Origin: JBHIKY01 sp042139015
Lineage (GTDB): Bacteria > Bacillota > Bacilli > Bacillales > Marinococcaceae
Reading direction: 5' to 3'
Length of the DNA stretch: 64,000 nucleotides
Assembly (NCBI RefSeq): GCF_042139015.1
Contig: NZ_JBHIKY010000003.1
Span: 186,001 to 250,000, forward strand
The first letter of the stretch is position 1, and each line of letters opens with the position of its first letter. The notes beneath the pieces are model-generated. The model did not search any database. It was not told the DNA's origin and worked only from the letters and a program-made list of their open reading frames with translations. The translations under genes and the position numbers were made by a program. Positions 1 through 8,390 of this stretch are shown here, piece by piece.

Positions 1-184
1 GCATATCGTAGTCGGTGAAGGATAAATAAAGGGACATGATCATCGGCCCTATCACAAAGCCTATAAAGCCAATTAACCAGGGAGATAAAAATGAATATGC
101 GATTAGATTATTCTTTAAGGATTTTTTCTTTTGATAAGTAGATTGTGCTGGGATTGACGTTTGTTTTAACCGCTTTAAAGCCAT
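1..184 (-). CDS. Sugar ABC transporter permease, N-terminal fragment
   Basis: Only the first 61 codons lie in the window; the gene runs off the left edge. The start is ATG at 184 with a GAGGTG ribosome binding site about ten bases upstream. The product begins with a basic cytoplasmic tail and then a first membrane segment containing SFLSPWLIGF and the motif SLYLSFTDYD, which is typical of MalF/UgpA-type (LacF-like) carbohydrate permeases. It follows the substrate-binding lipoprotein gene on the same strand, so the two form one importer operon. Family assignment is firm from the motif; the sugar is unknown. Confidence 0.85.
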   Translation of the reverse strand, partial: MALKRLKQTSIPAQSTYQKKKSLKNNLIAYSFLSPWLIGFIGFVIGPMIMSLYLSFTDYDM

Positions 185-255
185 ACGTACCTACACCTCG
201 TTTTAAGTGAAGATGATCAGCCTCTGTGAAAATTCCAGAGGCTGAATTACATCTA

Positions 256-1623
256 TTAATCAGCTAGTACCTGCTCTGCTTCCTCTCTGAATTGCTCAGC
301 AAATTCTTCTACCGTGATCTCGCCATATTCTACTTCCTCGAGTCCCCGCTCGAAGATGCCTTGAATTTCCCCTACACCAGATGGCTCCGGCGGATGAATA
401 GGGCTGGAGTTCTCTTCTACTACTTCCATGTAATCGAACTGTTTCTGTTCATATTCTTCAAGCTGAGGGTACAGATGATCCTGCACTTCTTTAGAAATAG
501 GCACGCCCCGCTCGGCTGCCAATATTTCATTGGCTTCTTTGTTATTGGTGAAAAAATCAATAAAGAGAGCTGCCGCTTCCTGCTCCTCTGCATTTGATTG
601 AGAAGATGCCGAGAAAAACATACTTGGCTTTACAAAATGCCCATCGGTTCCTCCAGGTTCAGAAGGCAGGAGTGCTAATTCAAGCGGGCGGTCTGCGGCA
701 CTCTGAAGTCCGACGATCTGATTGCTGTGCGGCATTAACACCGGAGATTTTTCATGAACAATTAACTCATCCTCCAGTCCCTCTATTTCTGTAGTAATCT
801 GAGGTCCTGGTGCAATCCCCTCTTTAAGGAGATCATCCCACATGTTGTAATAATCAATAAATAACTGGTCATCGTCATATCCGAGTCCATTATTGTCTTC
901 GTTATAAAGCCACATATCACGCTGCCTTAAGTAATGCTTAAATCCATGAAGATCCTTTGGGGTTGCCATATACACTTCTTCGCCAAAGTGATTCCTTATT
1001 TGATGGGCCGCATCGATATAATCCTCCCAAGTATATCCTGGCTCAAACTCAGGTACACCGGCTTCTTCAAACATTGCAGGATCATAAACAATGGTCAGTG
1101 AATTTGCACCTAAATTGACAGCATACAGCTCGTCCTCTACTTCTCCACCTTCCAAATAAATATCATCCACATCTTCAAAGTCTAATGTCCCTTCTTCTAT
1201 AAACGGATCCAGGTTTTCTATTAAATCTCTCGATTGATATTCCGCCAGATACTGTAAGTCCATTTGAATAACATCGGGCAGATTTTCACTCGCTGCCTGT
1301 GTAGCTAAGCGCTCCCAATATCCGTCCCAGCCGGTATATTCCGTCGAAACAGCTATATCGGGATATTCTTCTTCAAATAGATCAATCACCTCTAACGTGC
1401 GGTCATGTCTGGTTTGCGAGCCCCACCAAGCTACACGGAGTTCCATCTGTCCTTCCTCCAGCTCAGCCTCCTCGCCGCCACCTTCTTCACCGCCTGCATC
1501 GCCCTCAGCATCCTCCGGCCCGCCTTCAGGACCGCCTTCTTGATTCGGTGTACACGCAGCTGCCACTAAAAGAAAAGCGAACAGCATCATAATTGATAAT
1601 GACTTCGATACCGATTTCATCAC
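256..1623 (-). CDS. Sugar ABC transporter substrate-binding lipoprotein
   Basis: A family 1 extracellular solute-binding protein (MalE/UgpB type) of 455 residues. A signal peptide ends in a lipobox LVAAAC with the lipidated Cys at residue 24, so the protein is anchored to the outer face of the membrane. Residues 28-58 are a Gly/Glu/Asp-rich linker, an acidic tether often seen in salt-adapted species. The body starts with the usual LRVAWWGS and YPDI blocks of this family. Start: GTG (1621-1623) and ATG (1618-1620) are adjacent; GGGGAG lies 10 and 13 bases upstream, so GTG fits slightly better. It precedes the permease. The ligand cannot be read from the sequence. Confidence 0.9.
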   Translation of the reverse strand: MMKSVSKSLSIMMLFAFLLVAAACTPNQEGGPEGGPEDAEGDAGGEEGGGEEAELEEGQMELRVAWWGSQTRHDRTLEVIDLFEEEYPDIAVSTEYTGWDGYWERLATQAASENLPDVIQMDLQYLAEYQSRDLIENLDPFIEEGTLDFEDVDDIYLEGGEVEDELYAVNLGANSLTIVYDPAMFEEAGVPEFEPGYTWEDYIDAAHQIRNHFGEEVYMATPKDLHGFKHYLRQRDMWLYNEDNNGLGYDDDQLFIDYYNMWDDLLKEGIAPGPQITTEIEGLEDELIVHEKSPVLMPHSNQIVGLQSAADRPLELALLPSEPGGTDGHFVKPSMFFSASSQSNAEEQEAAALFIDFFTNNKEANEILAAERGVPISKEVQDHLYPQLEEYEQKQFDYMEVVEENSSPIHPPEPSGVGEIQGIFERGLEEVEYGEITVEEFAEQFREEAEQVLAD

Positions 1624-1676
1624 TGGATATCATCTCCCCAATATAGGATCATTCCTTCAGGCTAAAAAGTAACCGC

Positions 1677-1868
1677 TTACATTTTTAGTTTAAAAGATTG
1701 ATTATTCTGATAAATGACGGAGCTAATTCTTCCTCCCTTATGCCACTGCACTATAGGCCCGGACACACCTAAGTGATCTCCCCTTTCCATATGGATTTGA
1801 GTTTCCTTTCGTAGTTTCAGCATATGATATGTACTTTTTTCACGCTGTCTCCACATTAATGAATTCAC
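1677..1868 (-). CDS. Small basic hypothetical protein (doubtful)
   Basis: An open frame of 63 codons just upstream of, and in the same direction as, the binding-protein gene. The only support is a strong AAAGGAGG box: it sits one base before the GTG start at 1868 and 13 bases before an internal ATG at 1856, neither ideal. The peptide is basic and matches no family I recognise. It may be a small real gene, a leader peptide, or the tail of a lost regulator. Confidence 0.25.
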   Translation of the reverse strand: MNSLMWRQREKSTYHMLKLRKETQIHMERGDHLGVSGPIVQWHKGGRISSVIYQNNQSFKLKM

Positions 1869-1973
1869 GCCTCCTTTTATACGAAATTGTCATATAAAAA
1901 ATAATAGCGGTTGCTGTGGGATTTCCTATTAATTTGTCTATGACAAAAAATAACCAACTTCTGCTTTTTGGAT

Positions 1974-2008
1974 AAAAAAAGGAACAGGAGTTATCCTGAT
2001 CCTTTTCC
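1974..2008 (-). terminator. Intrinsic terminator after the DUF4352 fragment
   Basis: On the minus strand an imperfect stem (AGGA.CAGGA / TCCTG.TCCT) with loop TAAC is followed by six or more T, directly downstream of the stop codon at 2011. Confidence 0.75.
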
Positions 2009-2010
2009 TA

Positions 2011-2397
2011 CTATTCTTGTACTTCTATTTCACTATACTCTCCGCCAGACCAGCCAAGACCGGAACTCACTTGTAATGTGAAATTTTCATCTTCAGGTAT
2101 TTCAAAAGCAATTTTGCCGGTAGTAGACATATTTGGATTAACTTCCTCTAAAAAGAAGCCAGTATCATCATTCAAATTCATATCAGCATCAGTACTAGAC
2201 TTATATTCAGTTTCTTCGGAGCCAAGCAGACGGAACATTTCCCCATCTATAATTCTCGCTTCAGAATCATTATTGTTAACTGTTATATCAATAACTACAA
2301 ATTTACCTTCTGTTGTAAGAGTGTCAAAAAATTCATGCTCTATTTCAGATTGTTCACTTACTTCATTTACTGTGAAAGCTAAATCTCCAACTGCCAC
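2011..2397 (-). pseudogene. DUF4352 domain protein lacking its export signal
   Basis: The 128 residues match the immunoglobulin-like DUF4352 fold of small Bacillus lipoproteins: a start like VGDLAFTV, the core FVVIDITVNNND, and a C-terminal strand ending in SEIEVQE. Family members carry a signal peptide with a lipobox before this domain. Here the frame opens directly at the domain on a GTG with no convincing ribosome binding site, and a terminator of the upstream gene lies only 34 bases away. I therefore read it as a 5'-truncated copy. A cytoplasmic protein cannot be excluded. Confidence 0.6.
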
Positions 2398-2430
2398 CCT
2401 TTTAAAAATGTAGAAATATCTTTTGACGTC

Positions 2431-2460
2431 AAACTAAAACCCTTCCATAACGGAAGGGGC
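2431..2460 (-). terminator. Intrinsic terminator after the small secreted protein gene
   Basis: Perfect seven-base stem CCCTTCC/GGAAGGG with a five-base loop, followed on the minus strand by TTTTAGTTT. It separates the secreted-protein gene from the truncated DUF4352 gene. Confidence 0.8.
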
Positions 2461-2482
2461 CAAGAGTATTATACTCTTACAC

Positions 2483-2857
2483 TTATTCTACTCGATACGT
2501 TATATATCCTGTCACGTCCCTACTCGGATTACTTACTTTTTCAACCCAACCATAATACGTACCATCTGCCAAGTTGGTAAAAGTTGTGTAGTTCTTCTCA
2601 TACGTTACAGGTTTGGTGTTTGTGCATGCTGAAAAACTGCTCAAACGCACTTTCAGCGTATCCGATGTTCCCCAATTATTGATAAAGACCGTGACATCAG
2701 CACCATTAGTGGCTGTAAAGCTTCCAGCGTCCCATTCGTCGTTTCCTGTCGTAAACTTGAAAGGTCCAGCAGCCGATACAGTCCCAGCAGCAGTACTCAA
2801 CATGATCGCAGCCAAAGCAACAAAAGCAACCACTGCTTTGGCCTCCCTTTTCCTCAT
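2483..2857 (-). CDS. Small secreted protein of unknown function
   Basis: The start is ATG at 2857, eight bases after AAGGAG; a GTG three codons upstream touches the ribosome binding site and is rejected. The 124-residue product has a classical signal peptide (basic MRKREAK, a hydrophobic Ala/Val/Leu core, cleavage near VSAA) and a mature part of about 95 residues rich in Thr, Asn and aromatics, predicted to be all beta. A single Cys lies mid-protein. It has its own terminator and no operon partner. I do not recognise the family; a small extracellular beta-sandwich is the most that can be said. Confidence 0.75.
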   Translation of the reverse strand: MRKREAKAVVAFVALAAIMLSTAAGTVSAAGPFKFTTGNDEWDAGSFTATNGADVTVFINNWGTSDTLKVRLSSFSACTNTKPVTYEKNYTTFTNLADGTYYGWVEKVSNPSRDVTGYITYRVE

Positions 2858-3056
2858 ATTATTCACTCCTTAGTTTTAATATTCCCCTTCAATAAAAGAC
2901 AAATAGCTCCTTCCAAAATTTGATAAAAATCTGACAATAGTAAAAAAGAACTAGTTATCAAGAGTCAATTCACCGGAACTTTTATCATGCTGTGAATATT
3001 GAATACTCTTATGTTTTCTGAGTGATTCCCCTGTTGATTAGGTCCCCCCTCCCCTG

Positions 3057-3104
3057 AAAAAAAAGAAACACAATTCCTGCCCTGAGCAGGGAATTGTGTT
3101 TCTT
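3057..3104 (-). terminator. Strong terminator after the OYE reductase gene
   Basis: A long stem (AAGAAACACAATTC / GAATTGTGTTTCTT) followed on the minus strand by eight T, nine bases after the stop codon at 3113. Confidence 0.9.
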
Positions 3105-3112
3105 CGGCTATA

Positions 3113-4216
3113 TTAATGCAATGTTTGAAGGGCTTCTTTATTAAATGGCAGTAGATCCTGGATCTTGCCGTCACGGACCTTTTTCACCCATTCCGGGTCC
3201 ATTAATAAAGAGCGGCCAATGGCTACAAGATCAAATTCGTCCTCATCAAGCTTTTGGATGAGGCCGTCCAGGCTTGTGGTGTTGGCACCGGAGAAGCTTG
3301 TGAATTCTCCGTCGAGTCCGACCGATCCAACAGCTATAACCGGTCTGCCTGTCAGTTTCTTTGTCCACCCGGCTAGATTTAAGTCAGATCCCTCGAATTC
3401 GGGTTCCCAGAAGCGGCGGGTGGAGCAGTGGAATATATCTACACCTGCTTTTAGAAGTGGCTGCAGGAAGCTTTCTAATTCAAACGGTGTTGTGGCTAAT
3501 TTCGCCTGGTAGTCACTCATTTTCCATTGCGAAAACCGAAAGATAATCGGAAAATCAGGTCCAACCGCGCTGCGGCATGCTTCTATTATCTCAACTGCAA
3601 AGCGAGTGCGGCTGATAATATCACCGCCATAGCGGTCGGTCCGCTGGTTTGTTTTTTCCCAGGAGAATTGATCGATTAAATAGCCGTGCGCACCGTGGAG
3701 TTCAATACCGTCAAATCCAAGGCGTTTTGCATCAGCTGCAGCCTGGGCATAAGCTTCTACTAATTCGGCAATTTCATTCTCCGTCAGTGGTTCTGTTAGT
3801 TGTTCGCCGTCGAGGCTGAGGCCTGACGGTCCGACGGGCTGTGCTTCTTTATTAGGGAGATCCCCGTCTTTTCGGGTCATCCCCACATGCCAAAGCTGAG
3901 GTACAATTTTCCCTCCGGCTTGGTGAACTTCTTTTACTACATTGGCCCAGCCGTCCAATGCTTTTTCGCCGTAAAACACGGGGATGCTTACCCCGGATAC
4001 TGAAGCTGGATGATTTACCCCTGTTCCTTCTGTGATGATTAAACCTACTCCATTTTCTGCACGGCGCCGGTAATAGGCTGCCACATTCTCTCCCGGCACA
4101 CCATCCGGTGAAAAGCCGCGTGTCATCGGCGCCATCACTGTACGATTTTCCAATGTTAGATTTTTACTCGTAAATGTTTCAAATAATGGCGCTGTAGATA
4201 TATTTGTTTTACTCAC
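3113..4216 (-). CDS. NADH:flavin oxidoreductase, Old Yellow Enzyme family
   Basis: A 367-residue FMN-dependent TIM-barrel ene-reductase, cytoplasmic, reducing activated C=C bonds or electrophiles with NAD(P)H. Family marks: NRTVMAPMTRGF near the N-terminus, LWHVG in strand 3, the substrate-binding HGAHGYLIDQF segment, and RYGGD..SRTRF. The C-terminal barrel end holds VAIGRSLLMDPEW. The start is GTG at 4216, eight bases after GGAGG; a longer reading frame to 4297 has no ribosome binding site. Monocistronic, with a strong terminator. The physiological substrate is unknown. Confidence 0.9.
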   Translation of the reverse strand: MSKTNISTAPLFETFTSKNLTLENRTVMAPMTRGFSPDGVPGENVAAYYRRRAENGVGLIITEGTGVNHPASVSGVSIPVFYGEKALDGWANVVKEVHQAGGKIVPQLWHVGMTRKDGDLPNKEAQPVGPSGLSLDGEQLTEPLTENEIAELVEAYAQAAADAKRLGFDGIELHGAHGYLIDQFSWEKTNQRTDRYGGDIISRTRFAVEIIEACRSAVGPDFPIIFRFSQWKMSDYQAKLATTPFELESFLQPLLKAGVDIFHCSTRRFWEPEFEGSDLNLAGWTKKLTGRPVIAVGSVGLDGEFTSFSGANTTSLDGLIQKLDEDEFDLVAIGRSLLMDPEWVKKVRDGKIQDLLPFNKEALQTLH

Positions 4217-4357
4217 GGTTATGTCCTCCTTTTCCTTACTGCCATTAGTATTGTTACAAATTCCATTAGGAAAGGAAAGAGATCTGCCTGCCTGCAATGA
4301 AAAGCAGCTTTATTTTGATATAATATGGTTATCTAAATTCAAGTAAAGGGGCACCTT

Positions 4358-5050
4358 ATGTTTCGGGTTTTATTAATGGAAGACGATGCTGCGTTGTTTC
4401 GTGAAATAAAGGAAGTGCTGGCCTCCTGGGAATGTAAAGTTTTTCAGCCCGATTTTCAAAATGTAATGAAGACGTATGCGGAGCTGGAGCCTGATTTGGT
4501 TATCATCGATATTCAGCTCCCGAAATTTGATTGCTTTCACTGGTGCCGGCTCATCCGTGAGCACTCCAATTTACCTATTATTTTTCTTTCGTCACGGGAT
4601 CATCCTACCGACATGGTGATGTCGATGAACCTCGGGGCAGATGACTACATACAGAAACCATTTCATTTTGAAGTGCTGACTGCTAAGGTGCATGCGCTTT
4701 TGCGCCGCGTTTACAACTACAGCAGGGAGACGCCTTCCCTGAAAACATGGGCAGGAGCTGCGGTGGACTTAGAACGAAATCAGGTGACCTACAAAGACAG
4801 CACCACCGAGACGAAAAATGAAATGTTCATTTTAAGCCTTCTTCTAGAGAAGAAAAACCAGATCGTCACCAGAGAAACTCTGATTCACGCTTGCGGTCGG
4901 TCTTTTTCACAGCTACTTTGCCGTACGCTCCGGCTGGTTCTTTTTCGGGACAGAGCTGTGGACGCCGATGTTTATCGTTATGGGTATCTACACAGCTCTA
5001 TACTCGATCTTCGCGCTTTTGTCGGTTCTTTATTACAAAAAAGTCATTAA
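4358..5050 (+). pseudogene. BceR-type response regulator joined out of frame to a BceB tail
   Basis: The first ~177 codons encode an OmpR-family response regulator of the BceR type: acidic pair EDD at 8-10, phospho-acceptor Asp in VIIDIQLP, the FLSSRD and GADDYIQKPF blocks, and the start of the winged helix up to VTRETLIHA. The frame then turns into 50 unrelated residues. Translated in another frame, bases from about 4888 to 5060 read as a membrane segment SYFAVRSGWFFFG and YYKKVINAAL then stop, the C-terminus of a BceB/FtsX-like permease. A deletion therefore removed the rest of the regulator, the sensor kinase, the ATPase and most of the permease. The DNA-binding helix is lost. Confidence 0.8.
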
Positions 5051-5069
5051 CGCGGCATTATAATAAATA

Positions 5070-5106
5070 AGCTCCCATTGGGATATCTAGTCTCAATGGG
5101 GGCTTT
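5070..5106 (+). terminator. Probable terminator of the former bce operon
   Basis: Stem AGCTCCCATTG / CAATGGGGGCT with a 13-base loop, shortly after the permease-tail stop codon. The T-run is short (TTT), so it is only moderately convincing. Confidence 0.5.
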
Positions 5107-5150
5107 GGTGATACCTGACGGGCTCTTCACACTGCTTTTCTTGCTTCGAA

Positions 5151-6608
5151 TCACGTTCCGCAATAGGTTTGATAAGGGTAATGAGACGACTCAGGCAGCC
5201 TGGCATACTTCTCCTGGTCTGAAGTGTACGCATAGGGACGCGACAGTACTTCAAGCAGCCGCTCCATTACACTGTAGTCCCCTTCCTTTACTGCCGCCTC
5301 CAAAGCTTCTTCCACCCGGTGATTGCGGGGGATAACTGCAGGATTCGAAATCTTCATCAATTGAAGGGAGGATTCTCTTGAGTTTTCCTGCCGCGACAAG
5401 CGCTCCTGCCAGCGCGCGTGCCACTGCGCAAATTCGTCTGACCCATTCATGGCTGTTTCCGCTGGCTTGTCTAATGTAAGGGCGCGGAACGTATTTGTAT
5501 AGTCAGCACGATGTTCTTTCATCATCTCAAGAAGCTCTTCGATCAATGATTCATCCTGCTCTTCTTCGTTCTGAAGACCGAGCTTTGCTCTCATGCCCGA
5601 CAGCCAATGCTGATGATACAAATTTCCATACTTGGAGAGTGCCTCGTTTGCCAGCTCAATCGCCTGCTCCTGCTTTTCATGCATGAGCGGCACAAGGGTT
5701 TCAGCGAAACGGGCAAGATTCCACTGCCCAATCGCTGCTTGATTTTGATAGGCATAGCGTCCTTGTACATCAATGGAACTGAATACTGTTTCCGGGTGAT
5801 ATTCGTCCATAAAAGCACATGGTCCATAATCGATGGTTTCTCCGCTGATTGTCATGTTGTCCGTGTTCATCACGCCATGGATAAATCCCACGTGCTGCCA
5901 ACGGGCAATGAGCTCGGCCTGACGTTTAATAACCTCCTCGAACAACGCTAAATACCGGTTGTCTTTCATTTCTATTTCAGGATAATGACGCTTGATCGCG
6001 TAATCAGCAAACAACTTAAGCTCTTCAATGTTACCTTTTCTTGCAGCATATTCAAATGTCCCAATGCGGAGATGACTCGCTGCCACCCTTGTTAAAATTG
6101 AACCAGGCAGCTTCGTTTCACGAAAAACCGATTCACCTGTTGTCACCACCGCAAGACTCCGGTTGGTAGGAATACCGAGGGCGTGGATCGCTTCACTAAT
6201 GATATATTCACGGAGCATTGGCCCGAGTGCCGCCCGGCCGTCTCCGCCTCGAGAAAATGGTGTTCGCCCGGAGCCCTTCAGCTGAATATCAAATCGGTTT
6301 CCTGCAGGATTAACCTGCTCTCCAAGCAGCACCGCCCGGCCGTCGCCCAGCATCGTAAAATGTCCGAATTGATGCCCGCCATAGGCCTGCGCAATCGGCT
6401 GAGAACCAGCGGGGAGCTCATTTCCTGCAAGAACCTGTACCCCTTCTTCACTCTGCAGCTCCGTGCTGTCAAGCCCTAACGTTTCCGCCAGGGGTTTGTT
6501 GAGAATAACCAGCTCCGGAGACTTTACAGGAACAGGCTCAATACGCCTAAAAAACGATTCCGGCAGACGGGCATAACTGTTATCAAAATTCCATCCTTGT
6601 TGTGTCAT
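5151..6608 (-). CDS. selO: Protein adenylyltransferase SelO (YdiU)
   Basis: A 485-residue pseudokinase-fold enzyme that transfers AMP from ATP to Ser/Thr/Tyr of target proteins (known for SelO). Recognisable blocks: YARLPESFFRR at the N-terminus, AYGGHQFGHF, LGDGRAVLLGE, the IQLKGSGRTPFSRGGDGRA nucleotide loop, LREYIISEAI, and the metal-binding NTDNMTISG plus DYGPCAFMDEY. The C-terminus ends with PYQTYCGT, where many family members carry Cys or Sec near the end. Length is normal. It converges with the broken bce region and is probably transcribed alone. Confidence 0.93.
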   Translation of the reverse strand: MTQQGWNFDNSYARLPESFFRRIEPVPVKSPELVILNKPLAETLGLDSTELQSEEGVQVLAGNELPAGSQPIAQAYGGHQFGHFTMLGDGRAVLLGEQVNPAGNRFDIQLKGSGRTPFSRGGDGRAALGPMLREYIISEAIHALGIPTNRSLAVVTTGESVFRETKLPGSILTRVAASHLRIGTFEYAARKGNIEELKLFADYAIKRHYPEIEMKDNRYLALFEEVIKRQAELIARWQHVGFIHGVMNTDNMTISGETIDYGPCAFMDEYHPETVFSSIDVQGRYAYQNQAAIGQWNLARFAETLVPLMHEKQEQAIELANEALSKYGNLYHQHWLSGMRAKLGLQNEEEQDESLIEELLEMMKEHRADYTNTFRALTLDKPAETAMNGSDEFAQWHARWQERLSRQENSRESSLQLMKISNPAVIPRNHRVEEALEAAVKEGDYSVMERLLEVLSRPYAYTSDQEKYARLPESSHYPYQTYCGT

Positions 6609-6777
6609 TCTATCTCCTTTGCTTGTTTGTCATTATTTTATTCACAGTTATTATTCTACAAAATTAGAAGAATATTTCCTAAAGATGGATCTTCTGTGTC
6701 TCTCATTTTACTATTTATTGATTTTCATACCAAATGATACACATGGTTTCAAAACAAAGCATCCAATACATCTCTGC

Positions 6778-6812
6778 AAAAAAAAGACGCTTATCTCTGA
6801 AAGATAAACGCC
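6778..6812 (-). terminator. Terminator after the first SRPBCC gene
   Basis: Stem GGCGTTTATCT / AGATAAGCGTC followed on the minus strand by eight T, just after the stop at 6823. Confidence 0.85.
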
Positions 6813-6822
6813 ATCGTTGTAT

Positions 6823-7299
6823 TTAATTCGACTCAAATGCAGCTCTATAATATTCCCGCAGCACCTCGGCATTAACTGGCCACTTGATCGGCTGATCATT
6901 GACGATCTGTTCAAATACATCGAGACATCGATGCCAGCCTGCTGCTATATATACTGCCATGTCTTCATCGTCAAATGTGTGGGTAAAAACCATGCAGCAG
7001 CCTTCTTCAACTTCAGTTACAGTCATCTCAACCATATCCTCCAGCTCGCGGAAGCTGAATATGTAAGGTTCCTCTATTTCCGTAATTACTCCTTCATATA
7101 CTGAACCTTCTCCATCATCGAAATGGATTTTTCCACCCGGTTTGACGTCCATTTCCCCCGTCGCAAAAGGGTACCACTGCGTAAAGGAAGCAGGATTTAT
7201 TATCGCATGAAAGATCTCTTCTCTATTTTGAGAAAAAAACCGTTCAAACCTCAATGCACAGCGGCTGTTTTTCTTTTGCAGGGTTCCATAATTACTCAT
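6823..7299 (-). CDS. SRPBCC/AHSA1-type ligand-binding protein
   Basis: A 158-residue START-like protein of the AHSA1 group. The start is ATG at 7299, eight bases after AGGAG; six further upstream codons lack a ribosome binding site. The N-terminal FERFFSQNREEIFHAI...FTQWYPF and the central FSFRELEDMVEMTVTEVEEG strands, then a long C-terminal helix, are the usual fold elements. Such proteins bind small hydrophobic ligands or act as stress-related accessories. A second relative lies directly upstream in the same direction, separated by a terminator. Confidence 0.8.
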   Translation of the reverse strand: MSNYGTLQKKNSRCALRFERFFSQNREEIFHAIINPASFTQWYPFATGEMDVKPGGKIHFDDGEGSVYEGVITEIEEPYIFSFRELEDMVEMTVTEVEEGCCMVFTHTFDDEDMAVYIAAGWHRCLDVFEQIVNDQPIKWPVNAEVLREYYRAAFESN

Positions 7300-7350
7300 G
7301 ATTTGTTCTCCTTTCAAAATTAGTCAGCTTCCTGCACCTGCACAGAAAAC

Positions 7351-7383
7351 AAAACAGCCGCCACTCCAGTCGGCGGCTGTTTG
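7351..7383 (-). terminator. Terminator between the two SRPBCC genes
   Basis: Near-perfect stem ACAGCCGCC / GGCGGCTGT with an A-tract on one side and T on the other; works for the minus-strand gene ending at 7393. Confidence 0.8.
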
Positions 7384-7392
7384 ATGTCTTCA

Positions 7393-7890
7393 TTACCCTT
7401 TATAGCTCACTTGTCCTGTCTCCACTAATTCCTTCAATCCCATAAACATCAAATTCCAACCATGCTCGGTGCCGTCGTGGTGTTCTCCCAGTGCTTTTTC
7501 GATGTCAGCCTGTGTCCAGTTTTCCTCATGAGGCACGGTGATGTTTTGAATAAAGGTCATTTCACAGCCCTGTGTTACTTCTTTTAATTTTACAGTAATC
7601 GTGTCCGCTAAGTCACTGAACTGCGGCATTTGAAATGTAAATACAAGAGTTTTGGGAGGATCCATTTCTAGGTATTCCCCTATCGCCCGGTAATCCTGGC
7701 CATTACGATGATCAACAATTTCCCAGGTCCCTCCCACCTGAGGGTCATTTTTTGCGACTTTGTTTGTTCCTTCCAGCGTGAAAAGCCATCTTCTCATCAT
7801 TTCCGGATTAATCCATGCGTCGTAAACTCTTTCCGGTGCTACGTCAAAACTTCTTGTCATCGTTAACGTTGTTGTGGATGAGTTGGCCAT
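7393..7890 (-). CDS. SRPBCC/AHSA1 domain protein downstream of an ArsR regulator
   Basis: A 165-residue AHSA1 protein: TMTRSFDVAPERVYDAWINPEMMRRWLF is the diagnostic opening, followed by GGTWEIVDHRNG and VFTFQMPQFS, and the C-terminal HGWNLMFMGLKELVE helix. Twenty bases separate it from the upstream ArsR gene, a very common pairing in Firmicutes in which the regulator controls the operon and the AHSA1 protein binds an unknown small molecule. Confidence 0.88.
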   Translation of the reverse strand: MANSSTTTLTMTRSFDVAPERVYDAWINPEMMRRWLFTLEGTNKVAKNDPQVGGTWEIVDHRNGQDYRAIGEYLEMDPPKTLVFTFQMPQFSDLADTITVKLKEVTQGCEMTFIQNITVPHEENWTQADIEKALGEHHDGTEHGWNLMFMGLKELVETGQVSYKG

Positions 7891-7910
7891 GTAAGCACTC
7901 CTTCATTTAC

Positions 7911-8252
7911 TTAATGTTCTTTCTTCTTCTCTTTCATCAGTTCATCTTCAAGAATATCAAAGCGTCTGCTCCAAAATTTCTCATAAAAAAGCAGCCATTC
8001 CTTCACCTGTGATAACGCATCCGTATTTAACCTGCAGAGATGAGTTCTGCCACGTACCGTTCTTTCTACCAGCTTAGCTCGTTCCAATACTTTAATATGC
8101 TTTGAAATGCCTGCTAAAGATATGTCAAATGGCTGCGCCAGTTCAGAAACCGTCCTTTCCTTTTGTGCCATCATTTGAACCATTTCTCTTCGTGTGGAAT
8201 CAGCCAGGGCGTGAAAAATTTCATTTAAATCTTCTTGATTATAGTTAACCAT
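7911..8252 (-). CDS. ArsR-family transcriptional repressor
   Basis: A 113-residue winged-helix repressor. IFHALADSTRREMVQMM and VSELAQPFDISLAGISKHIKVLERAKLVERTVRGR form the recognition helix and wing. The Cys pair of metal-sensing ArsR proteins (ELCVC type) is missing, so metal sensing is unlikely; the AHSA1-linked subgroup usually lacks it. First gene of a two-gene operon. Two palindromes at its start codon and just upstream suggest it represses itself. Confidence 0.9.
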   Translation of the reverse strand: MVNYNQEDLNEIFHALADSTRREMVQMMAQKERTVSELAQPFDISLAGISKHIKVLERAKLVERTVRGRTHLCRLNTDALSQVKEWLLFYEKFWSRRFDILEDELMKEKKKEH

Positions 8253-8302
8253 ATAGTTAAGTATAATTTATTAACAATTAATATTCAACCGTTTAGTTGA
8301 AT
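8245..8302 (-). promoter_or_regulatory. Pair of palindromes, probable ArsR operator
   Basis: Two inverted repeats share the design TT(C)AAC-N6-GTT(G)AA: TTAAC-CATATA-GTTAA at 8245-8260, overlapping the arsR start codon, and ATTCAAC-CGTTTA-GTTGAAT at 8283-8302. Their centres are 40 bp apart. The same half-site with the same spacing occurring twice at an ArsR promoter indicates autorepression. Confidence 0.6.
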
Positions 8303-8390
8303 AAATTTCATAAGTTCTGCATCCTTTTCCCTCCACTGAACTGTTTGACGATAGTGAAACGTATGTCGTGAGCGGGTGGCGGAGGGGTGC

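Noticed and set aside
2965..3174. 69-codon minus-strand open frame after the OYE gene
   Set aside because: It consists of the terminator and the end of the reductase gene in another frame.
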